From Akebia trifoliata (taxonomy: Eukaryota; Streptophyta; Magnoliopsida; Ranunculales; Lardizabalaceae), in the NCBI GenBank assembly GCA_017979445.1, contig CM030717.1, positions 21,377,288 to 21,441,287 on the forward strand: DNA of 64,000 bases, read 5' to 3'. The notes under the pieces are model-generated. The model ran no database searches. It was given only the letters and a program-made list of their open reading frames with translations, and had not been told where the DNA came from. Numbering within the stretch: the stretch's first letter is position 1; each line of letters starts with the position of its first letter. The position numbers were made by a program, and so were the translations under genes. Positions 1 through 12,784 of this stretch are shown one piece after another.

Positions 1-1702
1 GTTCATCATCAAAGAAATATTACCTAAAAAAACTATCAGACTTCAAGATCATGATGGAATCGAATTACTAGAACCAACCAACCTTGACTAGATTAAACGG
101 TACTACATTTAAGGAGGCCATCTTTGACCGAATCAATTTCCTGTTACCCAATTCAAAAGTTCAATATCTCCTTTCTCAGCCCTTTGCAGCCTTTTAAAAA
201 AAAATAAAGTAAAAAAAAAAAATTCTTTTTATTCCTCAGTCCCGATCACCTAACCTAGGGGAGGGAAAAATTCGAACTACATTTTGGTCTGATTCCAAAA
301 TTTTGGGGTATGTAGGCAACCTGAGAAGTTATTTCAGGCTCGACCACATCAAATAAAAAAAAAATATTTCCCCACATAAAAAAATAAAAAAAATATATCT
401 TTAAAATGGGGAAGAAAATTCAAAGCAAAATAAAAGAAATGCCACACAAGGGGCATTCGAGTTTTTGAGCCTCAAAATCCCTTTTTTTTTATACTTAGTC
501 CTAAGCTTACCCATAAAAGTCCTCCTAAGTACAAAGTGAAAAGTCAAGGAAGATAGCAAAGCATAATCAGACAGCAATTCCAGAAGTTCAGACAGGAAGA
601 AAAGAAAAAAATAAGAAAAAAAACCTGCTATGTTGAAAATCCGAAAAGGACTACTTAAGCAAAAATTAAGGCAAGATAGCAAGGTTGAAAATCTGAAAGG
701 ACTGTCTTGGCAACAATAAAAGCAAAGAAAAAAAACTCGTTAGTTTGAAAACCTGAAAAGGTGATCTAGGCATAAGCTAGAGCATGCTCGCTAGTTTGAA
801 AACCTGAAAGGGCAATCTAGGCAAAAGTTAGAGCAATAAAGAAAAATAGGAAAAAAACTCTCCAGAGAGTTAAAAAGCTAAGAATGGTCCGAGCTGAAAT
901 ATCAGAAGTCTGAATAATCAAGTTCAATACTTAGTTTAAACCAAGTACAGACTCAGAAGCCACAAGTATCTTGTCTATGATCGATCTGAAAATTTTTGCT
1001 TCCCCAAGTGAACCAATGGAGAGAAGGGTGAATTCTATGATAAGTCTCAAAAGGAAATATTTTGTTCTCTTGAGTCTGACTCAAAATCTTCAATATAAAA
1101 TATCGAAATGAAAGAGTTGAATCTTTTTTGCGCTTGTGGTAATCAAATATTTCAAACCTTCATACAAGGGGCATTTTTTTTTCCTCTAAATATGTAGTTT
1201 CTCCCTTAGACTAGGGGTATTTTTTTGCATGATGTATTCAATTATCTCCAATGCCATGTTTATTGTCAAATTAAGGGCATTTTGTTTTTGAGCAATGTAA
1301 ATCCTAAAAGATAATAGGAACTCCAAACTTAAGATTACCCTCTTGATAACAGGTTTTCGAAAAACCCTTGAGGCTCAAAAGAAATAAAAATTCAAGTTTT
1401 AAATTCATAAAACTTTTGAAAAAAAAAACCCTTGAGGGTCAAACAAAAGTGTTCTTGATCGCATATTTTGGTTTTCTCCCAGAGAATAATTCATTTATCT
1501 AGAGCAGTAGATAAGGCATTCTTTTATTCTCAGATTCATTAATCTTTTTCCAAATCCATTCATTCTTGGATTCAATCATTCTCTTCTAGATTTATTCATT
1601 CATTCCCCGATTCAATCATTATTCTCCAGATTCATTTTCAATCTCATCCAGATTCATTTTAATCATTCTTCTCCAGATTCATTCATTCATTTCCTCTACT
1701 AG

Positions 1703-2092
1703 TTTTGCTCAGATGCCGCCAAGGATTATCTTGGATTTTGCTCAGCTGCCGCCAAGGGTTAACTTGGATTTTGCTCACTTGCCGCCAAAGGTTATCTTCA
1801 ATTTTGCTCAGTTGCCACCAAGGGTTATCTTGGATTTTGCTCAGTTCCCGCCAAGGGTTATCTTGGATTTTGCTTAGTTACTTGGATTTTGCTCAGTTGT
1901 TGCCAAGGGTTAACTTGGATTTTGCTCAGTCGCCGCCAAAGGTTATCTTGAATTTTGCTCAAATGCTGCCAAGGGTTATCTTGGATTTTGCTTAGTCGCC
2001 GCCAAGGGTTATCTTGGATTTTGCTCAGTTGCCGCCAAGGGTTATCTTGGATTTTACTTAGTTGCCGCCGAGGGTTTTCTCGGATTTTGCTA
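1703..2092 (+). repeat. 33-bp tandem repeat in the 3' region of element A
   Basis: About eleven copies of a unit built on 'gattttgctcagttgccgcc' followed by 'aagggttatcttg'. The distance between successive 'gattttg' words is 33 bp where measured (1734, 1767). One unit is shortened near 1870. The ORF at 1705-1995 only reads through this repeat and is not a gene. Element B has an unrelated repeat in the equivalent region. Confidence 0.93.
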
Positions 2093-2710
2093 GTTCATTA
2101 CTCTTTCACTCCGGACAGGTAGAGTAGGACTCCCAAAAAAAAATTAGTTCATTACTCTTTCACTCCGAGTAGGTAGAATAAAACTTCCTAAAAAAAAATT
2201 AGTTCATTACTCTTTCACCCTGAGCAGGTAGAGTAGAACTTCCCAAAAAAATTAGTTCATTACTCTTTCACTTAAGTAGAACTTCCCAAAAAAATTAGTT
2301 CATTACTCTTTCACTCCGAGTAGGTAGAATAGAACTTCCCAAAAAAAATTAGTTCATTGCTCTTTCACCCTAGGCAGGTAGAGCAGGACTCCAGAAAAAT
2401 TAGTTCATTACTCTTTCATTCCGAGTAGGTAGAGTATAACTTTTCAAAAAAATTAGTTCATTACTCTTTCACCCTGAGCAGATAGAGTAGAACTCCCAAA
2501 ATGCTTAGTTCATTACTTTTTCACTCTAAGTAGGTAAAGTAGAACTTCCCAAAAATAATTAGTTCATTACTCTTTCACTCCGAGTAGGTAGAGTACAACT
2601 TCCCAAAAAAAATTAGGTTATTACTTTTTCACTCCAAGTAGGTAGAGTAGAACTTCCCAAAAAGCTAAGTTCATTGCTCTTTCACCCAGGGTAGGTAGAG
2701 TACGACATTC
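2093..2710 (+). repeat. 53-57-bp tandem repeat in the 3' region of element A
   Basis: About eleven copies of a unit that begins 'ttagttcattactctttcac' and continues with 'tccgagtaggtagagtagaa' and a short run of A. Copies start at 2144, 2199 and 2252, for example. Copies differ by a few substitutions and in A-run length. The array follows directly on the 33-bp array, so two independent minisatellites lie back to back before the 3' LTR. Confidence 0.93.
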
Positions 2711-3092
2711 AACTTTTGCTCGAATTTTTCTCAGATCTTATTTTTCTTTGTTCAAACTCAAATTTTTTTCTCAGGTTTTACCCAGATTTCATGTTTTGCT
2801 CAGTCACCTTACTCAGTTTTTTTATGAATGCGCAAAATAGAAATGCACTTTTCAAAAATTAGCATCACACCAATGCATACACGTGCACTTTTGCATTAGT
2901 CAGGGAGAATTTTCTAAAATTCAAGGACCTGACATTTTTTTTAGTTCGGGGAGAGCTTTACCCTCAAGGACCCGAACATCCCGACGAATTGCTAAATCAG
3001 GTTGTAAAATGAACTGTCACTAGCTTTGACATTCAGATATCGCACTATCTACCAAAATAGATTTGCTATCTAGTTTGCTTCGACCCTCTACT

Positions 3093-3105
3093 AAAGAGGG
3101 ACATC
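3093..3105 (+). other. Polypurine tract of element A
   Basis: The purine-rich 'aaagagggacatc' ends immediately before the TG that opens the LTR at 3106. Element B has 'aaataggggcatc' in the same place. In LTR retrotransposons this tract primes plus-strand DNA synthesis. Confidence 0.7.
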
Positions 3106-4099
3106 TGTAAACACCCCATTTTTGCATTCGCCTTATTAATCAACTCATCAACCCGATCGCAACAGTTCCCAATGATGAATGTTTATTCTAATATTTTATT
3201 TTGTTACCAGATAAGTTTCAGAAATCTGGATGAGGTATCTCGAATTGACAAAACTGTAGAAACCATGCTACGCTAGGAAAATATGACCCTAGAAATATAG
3301 AAATCATCATCTTGTAGACAAAAAGAAGCTTTACGATAAAAATCACTAAAAAATAACCAAATTACCAAAATACCCCTAACATCAAAACAACCCTAGAGCC
3401 TACATTACATTTAAGAAAACCCATTCAAATACATAAAACAACCAATCAAAACCAATTAAAGCATTGCACCAATTTTCACAAAATTTGACAAAATTACTAA
3501 AATACCCCTAATAAAGTTCACGACCATTCCACACAAAATTGTATAAATGATAAAAACCAACATTCCTATGTAATTCCTTACAAAAAACTGATTCCAAAAC
3601 ATCCTAAAACATTGAAAAACAACTTAAAACGCGAAAAGTTTCCCCGAGGGCAAAATGATAATTTTACAATTTTAATAATTAAAAATTCTGAAATTAATAA
3701 ATAAAATATTAAATAATGTAAAGTGAAATATTAATAAAATTAATTTAAAATTTTGAACCAAAAAATCAATCAATCAGGCTCTCAGGCAAAATTGTTTATG
3801 GTTGCCAAGATATTTATTCAAGGATCCCTCCATTTGGGGGTCCAAAGAATTAAAGATATAATAGAGGGGGGTTCTTCAAGATATTAAAGTCAATCAAGTA
3901 AGAATAAAGTCAAAATTAAATTCAATCAAGTAAGACTAAAGTCAAGATATTAAAAGTCAACCAAGTAAGACTAAAGTCAAAATCTTAAAGTCAATCAAAT
4001 AAGACTAAAAGTCAAAATTCTAATAGAGTTCTAATTAAATAATAATTCTATTTAAAATAATCCTAATTAAATAATAACTCTATTTAATAGAATTCTTAC

Positions 4100-6152
4100 T
4101 GTAGACACCTCAATTTGAACGGGCCACTTCTCGAAAGGGCCCAAAAATATCGATTTTCCAAATAAATGGGCCAGCGGGCCTTAAGGGCCCAAGTCGTTGA
4201 AAAGGGACATTTTGACCAAATCGAGGGCCCCTAAGACCTCTCAATGGTTTAGGAGGCCACCAAAAGGACCGGCCCTACCTTACGCTTTCCCATTATTCAC
4301 CGCTCCGCTTCCAAAAATTAAAAACGCCAAATTTTTGATAAATTTCACCAACGGGCCAAAAAAGCCCGATTCGTCAACACGTGGCGTTTTTTTATCAAAC
4401 TAATGATTGCAAAAATCTAAAAAAATTAAAAAATTAAAAATGCGAGACTTGGGATACCTACCCCTCATCGACTACCACCGCTCCGCCTCCGTATCCGTAA
4501 AAACCATAGGCCCACCTAAGACCCACAAGCCCTCAACACTTTCCTAAATCGAGGGCTCATCTTACCCCTAGCCGAAAAGGAAGCCCACATCACCGAAATC
4601 TAAAACCAACGATACCCTCAAAATCCATTTCAAAACAACCCTCAACCAATCCCGAAAACCCAAAACCATTCTAAAACCCAAGCCCAACACGACAAAGCCC
4701 ACAAATCATTAACCATATCCAATTCATTATCCAACCACAACCCTAACCCATAAACCACAACCCACATCAACCAATCACGCTTTTATCATCAAAAGAGGAC
4801 ACATGTCATCACCCCATCTCACCGCCCTCCACCCAACTACCTACCCCATTAATTTACTTTAAATCCCATCTACCCACACATCAACCCATCACCTTGGCTC
4901 TCAAATCAAACACATCTACCCACACCCCTAACCTATACACCTCCCCTAATCTACCCTCATCATTCCCTACAAAACCTACATCTACAACCTAAACCTACAC
5001 CATCCTCTCAAGTCAAACACTCAACCTCTCCCATCAACCTATCCCAACCCTTCATTTCCACCCACTTTAACACATGGCATCATCTCCTTCATCCTCCCAA
5101 AATATCATCAACCACCTCTTTAAATCCTTCATTCTCTTAAACCAAACACCATTTAATCTCAACCACCATCTTAAACTTACCTCACCAACACTCCACCCAA
5201 ATGGGTTGGGTAGGATCCAAACCATTTGGGTCAAAACTCACCCATTTAACCCCCCTTACCTAAATACCCTCCAATCTCCTCTAAATTACACCCACTTCTC
5301 TCTCAAACTCATAACCATTCTACCATTTTTCTTCACTTCACCCCATTATATCCCTAAAATAACTCCTCAACATCTATAAATACCCTCCTCCTCTTCCCAA
5401 AAATGGCCCCCCAACTTTCACTAAAATGTTTCTCCCCAACTCTCTCTCTACTAACAACTATCACCCCTCTCACTAAGAAAATCCTCATCAATTCCCTCAC
5501 ACTAATCCTCCCCAAGTCTCATAAAAAAAAAATCACATACTCATCATCTCTTCTTTACTCCTTCAACCAAAAAAAAAAAAGAGTTGTATTTGCTTAAAAT
5601 ACTAAGGACTCAAGAAGACTCAAAGAAGAAGAAGAAAAGAAGAAAGAAGATACAAGGTGGGTTCAAGGCAACCCCCCCCCCTCTCTCTTCTACATCCTCT
5701 CCTCCTCCCTCTTCTATCACCCCTCTCCCCTTCATTTTATTTTTTAGGATGAATGGACCCCAAGGCTAAAGGTCTATAAGGGTCATTTCCATCAATGGAA
5801 TGACCCTATGATCAAGCCGAAAATGAACCCCTATCTAGGGTACAAATGCACAACACGTGGCATCATTTTTCTTTATTTTTTTTAATCAAATAACCGAGTT
5901 GAGTTGAGGTTACCACTATTTAGTGGGGAGAAAAGGGTGCCTAACACCTTCCCTTTTCTCCAACCGAGCCGCTTACCCCGGATCTTAAGGTTTGATCCGT
6001 ACCTTATCCACGTGAGTCACTAAAATGCCAAAATGCCACTTTTTCAAAAATGCCACATCGGGTGACCATTCACACCCACTTACAATATGAATGGTGGCGA
6101 CTCCAAATCATAGTAGATGTGGCCGTCGTAATGACGAAATCCCGCGTCTACA
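4100..6152 (+). mobile_element. Solo LTR of a Tat-type retrotransposon (same family as the LTR of element E)
   Basis: It starts TGTAGACACC and ends GTCTACA, with CTTAC directly before (4095-4099) and after (6153-6157). That 5-bp duplication with no internal region marks a solo LTR, formed by recombination between the two LTRs of an inserted element. Its sequence matches, in reverse complement, the LTR at 24103-25575: the 'catttgggtaggatccaaac' block near 5200, the TATA region near 5375 and the terminal 150 bp. ORFs at 4197-4403, 5074-5379, 5403-5597 and 5584-5769 are chance readings of C- and A-rich LTR sequence. Confidence 0.95.
5375..5382 (+). promoter_or_regulatory. TATA box of the solo LTR
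   Basis: TATAAATA inside 'catctataaataccctcctc'. The same element occurs reversed in the homologous LTR of E at 25031-25038, which supports it as the LTR core promoter. Confidence 0.6.
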
Positions 6153-6259
6153 CTTACTAAAATATAACTCTACCTAAAATAATTCTAATTAAAATATAAC
6201 TCTAACTAAAAGAATTATAATTAAACACTAATTATATCTAAACAAACACTTAAAAAATC

Positions 6260-6267
6260 TATAAATA
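6260..6267 (+). promoter_or_regulatory. TATA box of the element A LTR
   Basis: TATAAATA in 'aatctataaatagaggtcct'. This context is conserved in both LTRs of element B (26705-26712 and 38186-38193). Confidence 0.6.
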
Positions 6268-6870
6268 GAGGTCCTCACAATCTATTTTTGCATCAAATAA
6301 TAAATCCTAAGAGAAGTAAATCAAAAAGCTTCCCTAGCTTCCTATAAACCTTAATTTTGAAGCCCCAACTCCTTACATAACACCCATACTTCGATTTTAG
6401 CTCAAACAAATACCTAGAAGTCTTTCAAAAACACCCAGAAATCCATAAAAAAATATGTAGGTTTCAGATCTAAGAAAGAGATACCTCGCCTCGGAGATCA
6501 GAAATCAGATCCGGAGATAGAACGAAGCGAGAAGTATTGTACAAGGAGTTACTCTATCAGATCTGAGGGAACAAGAACGTTGTTTTCGGAAAGGTATAAA
6601 TTTCTTAATTTTTTTTATTACTTAGGTCTTTTAGCAATGTAGTTTATTTGAAAATTAGTAGAGACCTGCATTTGCTGGGCGGGGTTGGTGCTTAACACCT
6701 TCCAACCACGTAACTTGATCCCCGGACTCAGTATGTTTTTAGTAAATTAGTAGTTTTTATTCGTTTTAAAGTCAATATTTGGTTCGTAGACCGTAATAAC
6801 TAGGTGGTGACTCCCAAACCTCAAAGGTCAAAAGTGGATCCGTGCACCCCGTGGATCGAAAACGCTTTCA

Positions 6871-7351
6871 CTAGCATGTGTCCATTCATGTGGGACCCAC
6901 AGACTCTCCCATGTACAGTCTCAATTAGTCATTTTACTTCTGCTTCTGCCGCACATCGGAACAAGACCTCGTGGTACGATTTCTTGTATAGAATACCGTT
7001 GCTTAAAAAGAATTGTCCTGCCAATTTCTGAATGGTTCTTCGATCATTTGGTGTTGCATCAGAGGGAAGGGTTCGATCTTCGGGATATGACTTGATGTTC
7101 GAGTACCATGACTTTTTTTCAAATTATTTTATTTCGACGGATAAGCAATAGATCGGCTCATCTTGAATTCCAATCTCAATTGGGTCGATAACTAGGTCTT
7201 CCGAGATACTGGTCATAGAGACGAGCGTGACTAATGCATCTACAAACTGATTCTTAGCTCTCGGCATGTATGTGATTGAAATCCTATCAAAACACGAGCT
7301 TAGTTCCTCTAGATACTCGTGGTAAGGGACCAGTCTCTACTCTCGGGTCTT
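6871..7351 (-). pseudogene. Integrase N-terminal zinc-binding region of element E (truncated)
   Basis: In the pol frame this reads a degraded linker, then 'RTIQKLAGQFFLSNGILYKK', 'VLFRCAAEAEVK', a stop, and 'LIETVHGRVCGSHMNGHML'. These match the spacer after the second RNase H and the His residues of the HHCC zinc-binding domain of Tat-lineage integrases. Stops (TAA and TGA) interrupt it. It ends abruptly at 6871, where element A inserted, so the catalytic DDE core is not in the window. Confidence 0.75.
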
Positions 7352-7585
7352 CTATTCTCTAGTCGTCTGATAGACTACTAAGCTTGAATCTTCAAAAACA
7401 CCGATCTCATCTACCTCGAGATCCAGTGTTGCTTTCAACCCTGCTATACATGCTTCATATTCAGCCTCGTTGTTAGAGTATTGGAACTTCAGTCTGATTG
7501 CAATTGGCATGTGAGACTCATCTGGTTTAATCAAGACTATTCCTATTCTGTTTCCTTTCTGATTGGCGGCTCCGTCAAAATACAT
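7352..7585 (-). pseudogene. Second (archaeal-type) RNase H domain of element E
   Basis: The 77-residue reading has 'MYFDGAANQKG', 'NNEAEYEACIAGL' and 'VFEDSSLVVYQT'. These carry the Asp, Glu and Asp metal-binding positions of a type I RNase H fold. Tat/Ogre retrotransposons have this extra RNase H between the usual RT-RNase H and integrase; it is thought to trim the RNA of the RNA/DNA hybrid. The domain itself is open, but a stop follows at its 3' end and others lie upstream, so a full polyprotein is impossible. Confidence 0.85.
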
Positions 7586-8179
7586 TTTTCAGTCTGATTT
7601 ATCATCATCATCCTCAATCTCAGTAAATAGTATGGCTTCATCGGGAAAGTTTGTCTTTAATGACTCATAATCGATCAATTAGTGCTCGACGAGGTGGTCG
7701 ACGATGGCTTGCCCTTTGATAGCTTTTTGAATGACATAGGTGATGTCAAACTCAGATAACAATAGTTGTCATCTTGCTGTACGACCTGTTAATACCGGTT
7801 TTTCGAATAGGTACTTCAAGGGTTCCATCTTGGGTATAAGCATAGTTGAGTAACTAAGCAAATAGTGACGTAGTCGTTGAGATGCCCAAATTAATGCACA
7901 ACAAGTTTTCTCAAGCGTTGAATATTTTGCTTCGTACTCGATAAATTTCTTGTTGTGATAGTAGATGGCCTGTTCCTTCCATCCCAATTCATCATGTTGT
8001 CGTAACACGCACCCCATTGATGTTTTTTGCACTGAGATGTACATCAGCAAGGGTTCCCCTAGAGTAGGAGGGACCAAGATTGGTGGATTGAGCAGATATT
8101 GTTTGATCTTATCGAATGCTTCTTGACAGTCTTTGTTCCACTTCTTTCGCGTGTCTTTCCTAAGTAGCTTGAAGACTGG
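7586..8179 (-). pseudogene. RT connection / first RNase H region of element E
   Basis: It starts at the CACTA insertion point. 'PVFKLLRKD', 'KWNKDCQEAFDKIKQYL', 'LLMYISVQKTSMGCVL' and 'YSTLEKTCCALIWASQRLRH' are typical of the gypsy RT-RNase H tether of Tat elements. After a stop near 7769 the frame continues 'LLLSEFDITYVIQKAIKGQA'. Taking away the transposon and one TGG copy joins 'ICK' from 16353-16374 to 'PVFKLL' here in frame, which proves the two halves were one gene. Confidence 0.88.
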
Positions 8180-8329
8180 CACTACGTCATAATGCGTTTT
8201 TGCGACGCCACAATTGCGGTAAAAACGACTACTTAAAGGCTGTCGTTAATGGCGACGATTTTTGGCAGTCGTTTTATCGTCGTTTCGACTAACAAACGAT
8301 GATAAGTAAAAGTTGGGGTGCCAATAGCC

Positions 8330-8920
8330 ACTGTCAAACTTCTCTCTTCTCTCACTCTCACTGGACTGCTCCTCTCACAACTCTGTCTTCTCTCTCTATC
8401 TCTCTCTCTAATCCATCGCTCTGTCGAATATCTGTCTCTCTCTCTCTCAAATCTACCTCTCTCTAATTTTCAAGAAGAAGATCAACTCTTCGATCAGAAT
8501 TTTTTTTGGGAAAAAATAACGACGCTCTGTTTCTCGTCCTTAAAAAGTCTCGATCACACTCTCCAGTATCTGTCTCTCGCACGCAGTCTCTCTCCACAAC
8601 ATTCCAGATCTGGGATTTGTGAAATCGCTTCCCAAATTTGTCTCAACTCTACAAATCTTAATCAGATCTAGGGTTTGCTTGCGTACACACACACTTTGTC
8701 TCTCTCCATAGCTTCCCAGACCTAGGGTTCGCACACTCTCTCCCTCCACAGATTTCTAGATCTAGGGTTCGTAGAGATCACAAGTAGAAAATGAAAAAAA
8801 CTAATAAGGGTTCATGTTCTTCGATTGGAACTCAAGATTAATCGCATCTCTCGCTGCTCTTCGATTCAATCAAAGAAGAACAAAACGACTCTTCCGATTT
8901 CTCTTTTCAGGTAAGATTTT
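8330..8920 (+). other. Gene-leader-like CT-rich segment with a splice donor (inside the CACTA)
   Basis: After the subterminal repeats comes a CT-rich stretch ('ctctctctatctctctctct') and repeats of 'agatctagggttcg'. It ends in 'ctcttttcaggtaagatttt', which looks like an exon end followed by a 5' splice donor. This is how a plant 5' untranslated exon and first intron look. It may be the captured leader of the NHX gene found further on, but I see no direct link. ORFs 8318-8671 (+) and 8540-8749 (-) have no recognisable content. Confidence 0.35.
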
Positions 8921-11900
8921 ACTCTCTTTATCTTTCGTTCCATCTTTTGAGATTTGAGATTTTGAGATTCTTTGATCACATGAGGTTTCTTCACTAGTGG
9001 ATCGAATTACTTTAGGGTTGTTGTATGATCTGAGTATTTTTTTGGTAATTAGGGTTCGATCGGTTTTCTTATGGTTTGTTAAGATTTGGTAATTAGGAAA
9101 ATTGAAACTTTGACCAGACACCCAATTTAAGGCTGTTTTTTTTTTCAAAAAATTGTTTCGATCTATCTTGATCTAAAATTGTTTTATTTTTTTTTTGCCT
9201 ATTTTGGGAGTTCTAGATTATAAAGAAAAATGTTGGCAGGAAATAGCCTTTTTTACCTGATTTATTATGCTCCTAGAGTACGTGTGGCACTCAAGCTAAT
9301 CCCCTTATATAGCCTCACCCAAGAATCCAAGGAGTTCCTTTGATTTCACTAACACACTCACATACTCAACAAAATGCTCACACACTTAGAAAGGGGGATC
9401 CACATACTGGGACACTGGCAACAATGATTGTGGTAAGCTATGCTTCCTGTTGTACTTTTGCTTGACCCTCCAATTCCATCACTTTATGTTTCTTGCAAAC
9501 CATCATTACTTAGTTTTTAGTTTTAATTTGCTTCTAGTTTAATTTATTTTCCTACTCATTTAGTTGTTGTATTTTGTGGTTCACATTCATCACAAAAACA
9601 AAGTAACAAAAAAATTAAGAAAAAAAATGAGAGAGTAGAGTGCATCTGCTTCTCTCTCTTGGTTGGCAACATCAACCCAGTAAGTTAGGGTGTATCTACT
9701 ACATATTAGTCTTTTTCTTAACTTGTTAGTCTTGGTTCCATATAGTTTTCCTTAATGCTTTTGGTTTGGTCTTTTTCTTCCCTTATAAATAATTGTGATT
9801 ACTAAAAGTTAGCAAGTGGTATTATAAAATTGTGTGAAGGGAATGCCTCTTAAGATTGAAAGATCTTTTTTGGTTTATATATTTTGGTATTGTTCTTCAT
9901 GTATCCTTATGTATGATCCTATGCAGTCACATCTATTGTTTTGAAGGACTAGATACTAATGATTCAGATTCAAACCACTGTATTTTCTGTTTAATTGATG
10001 CATATAATGGATTATATCCATCTCTACTTGGATGATATTGGGTTCCTAAGATTGATTTTATTGATGAAAATGTAACATACAATATTACTCTTGACTTATT
10101 TTCTTCATTTTTTGGAGTTTCCATATAGGGGACCCTTGGTGAATTCCTATCCTAGCTAGAGTTATAAATCATTGCTTATGGTGTTAATTATTTTCATGTT
10201 CTTAACTATTTCCTGCTTGTTTTGCCCACTTTCTATATTGTGAGTTCTATGATGAATTCCATATGTAAAAAAACTTTGATTATTATTATTTTGTTTTCCA
10301 TATGACTTCCATACTTAATATACTCTTATCATCCACATTTATATATGATTTAATTGAACAATCGCCTTCTTTTTTCGACTCTATGGATACAACCAAATCT
10401 GTTATTTTTAGTTTGGGGAACTTATTGGAGTCAAAAGTACTTTAAAGTAGGACCCGACTAATACTAAGTACATAGAATGCATCTTCAGCACTGAAAGATA
10501 AAGCTGGTCCACTCCATTGATTATGGATCATATCTAATGTATCGTCCACATTTAATTGATTGTTTTTTCTCCATAATTTTCTGGTTTGTTCCTTTATAAT
10601 TATTTTGTGATTTCAATCATATTTTGGATTTCTATATGGTAGTTCTTTTCGAATTTTGAACTATTGAATGCTTGCACACTATGAGAGCTATACATGTAAG
10701 GTGTGTTTTGTTTGAAGTAACCAGCTTTGAGAGAGCTTCCCAAGTTCTTTTTGGGTTTTTTGCTGACATTTTCTATAATTTCGCCAAGCTTAACCCATTT
10801 GTAGGTACTGATATCCATTTGCATTATTTCCTTTTTATTAACTGACATTATTGGATCTTGCATTAATTTGCAAATGTATATTTTTGTGTATGTGTAGGAC
10901 TGTTGGAGCTGAAATTTCTGTTGTTAACTATTGATAGTGCAAGGCTTTTGGAGAGGTAATTATAACTTGTGTTATATTTTACTTTATAACTTGTCCCTCC
11001 AATTGATTTTACGAGAATCCATTACAGGTTGGCTTACTTTTGGGGTTTCAACGGAAAATCCAATTGGTTCTCCAAAATCTAGTAATGAGAATGTATTTGA
11101 GTGAAAGTTTTGGACCATGAGAAAAATGTCATTTTGGGTTGCAGTCGATCCAAGTGGATGTCCAACATGTATGAGGTTCTAGTTGATGCCATATGGCACA
11201 GGTAAACTTAAGAAATCACCTATGCAGTAAGTTTGTAATATGTGACCTCATCTTTATAACTAAAATTTCATTTTTTGAATTTACAACTTAGAACTGCCAT
11301 GAAGAATATAAAATCTGCAGTTATTACACCTGGTTTTCATAGTGGCACCATACATGTTCTATCTCTTAGTTTGATAAAGGCCAATACATGTTGTCCTTTC
11401 AAGATGCTGCCTCAAGATTTAATTGTCTGGATTTATTCATAGGTGAACCTTTTGGGTGAAGTACTGTTATGTGCAATACTGCAGCCTACCTCTTGTAAGG
11501 GCTAAGTTGAAAATCCTGCAGAAAAACTAATATTTTGTTCTTGAAATCGAAAAAACCTCTTATTAAATTGTGATTATTTTTTTTCTGTCATATATTTAAT
11601 TGTGATTTCTACGAAGGCCATGATCAATCTCAAATGATGCACTAGTAAGATGATATTATTTTGATAAGGAGGATGGTGACTATTTTTAACAATTAAGATG
11701 GAGAATGAGAAGCAAATGAGGTTGATATTGAATTTGATTGGTTGATGAATCCCAACTTTAATTCACACTTGTAATTTTTTATTTTTTTTTTAATATTTCG
11801 AGCAATATTTACCTTGAATGTGTGTGGACTCCTTGTTATTTATGTAAATGTATGGAGGATATCAATATGGGATTTCATAATTTTTAATTGAATATTAATA

Positions 11901-12780
11901 TGGGATTTAATTATATAAATTGCAAACATTACAATAAATGTCTCACTTGTAGTTCTGTATGATGAATTGAAAAAGAAGTCGATGGAAGCACAATCAATAA
12001 AAGCTATAAAAGACTGCCACTTAAAAGGAGATCAACCTGTTCTAATTGCGGGTCTCCAATACTCACTTCTCTTCAAAGGTTGGTTCTTAGACGACGATTG
12101 TGAGAAGGAAGGCAGGTATAATTTTTTTCCTATGTTAGATTTTGGCTTATTTTTATTCATTTTTTTGTTCTATTAAAGATTTGGGGATCCTAGATGCGAT
12201 GCTACAATCGGAATCAAGGGAAGAAGCTTGCATGCTAACTCATTAAAGTAGCTCGACTTCTATGTCAAAAGTGGTAAGTTTTACTATTTTTAATTTATAA
12301 CTGCATCACATAAACTTCTTAGATTTTAGTTTCTTATACATTTTTTGGTCTATTTCTCAATTTGAATTGTTGGTAGATGTTGGTAATGGTCAAACAAGGT
12401 TGAGACTTAACAATGTATGATGGTTCATTGAACAAGAATAATCCCATCCCATTGTTATATATATTCTTATATTTAATGAGCTTTACGTGATTGGGGTTGA
12501 TTTCCTGTTTGAATGCTCTTGAATACATATACGGTTATTCCGAGTATGGGCAGTCTTCTGGAAAGGTATGGCATCTTCAACCAAGATTTATTGATTAAAG
12601 GAATTTGGATTGGTACTTAGATTTGCATCAAATTTCTAGAATTTGGATTGGTAGTTAGATTTGCATAATTGGTCAAGTCGACACGTTGAACTTGGGGAGT
12701 AGAAGTTTGCATGGTCTCTTGAGAAAGGGTAGAATGCACTGAACTCAATCCGGATCTATGACGTTTCTTCTTTTTCTCTT
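8921..12780. other. CACTA interior, intron-like AT-rich DNA with one unidentified exon-like segment
   Basis: No known domain is readable. A stretch at about 11950-12117 on the plus strand stays open and is codon-like: 'YDELKKKSMEAQSIKAIKDC', 'QPVLIAGLQYSLLFKGWF'. It ends at 'gaaggcaggtataattt', a possible splice donor. It may be an exon of a third captured gene that I do not recognise. The rest (for example around 9600, 11700 and 12300) is T-rich and low in coding features, as expected for introns. Confidence 0.4.
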
Positions 12781-12784
12781 GCAG

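Larger units (their letters stand above)
1..6870 (+). mobile_element. Element A: 3' part of a Tat/Ogre-type Ty3/gypsy retrotransposon (truncated by window edge)
   Basis: Positions 1-3105 align by eye with 34200-37053 of element B: the same 'aaggaggcc' stretch, the same 'gtaggcaacctgagaagtta' phrase, the same pre-LTR block and the same polypurine tract. So this is the 3' untranslated end of a second member of that family. It is followed by its 3' LTR (3106-6870), which holds a nested solo LTR. I recognise no open coding region. Its right end abuts the integrase region of the minus-strand element E, so A inserted into E. The left half of A and its other target-site copy lie outside the window. 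Confidence 0.85.
3106..6870 (+). repeat. 3' LTR of element A, split by a solo LTR
   Basis: It starts TGTAAACACC and ends CGCTTTCA, matching the LTRs of element B (25576-27323 and 37054-38771) along its length. The LTR proper is 3106-4099 plus 6158-6870, about 1.7 kb. The rest is the solo LTR at 4100-6152 and its second CTTAC target copy. The LTR also carries several imperfect 'agtcaatcaagtaagactaa' repeats around 3880-4020 and 'tctaactaaaagaatt' repeats around 6150-6240. Confidence 0.9.
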
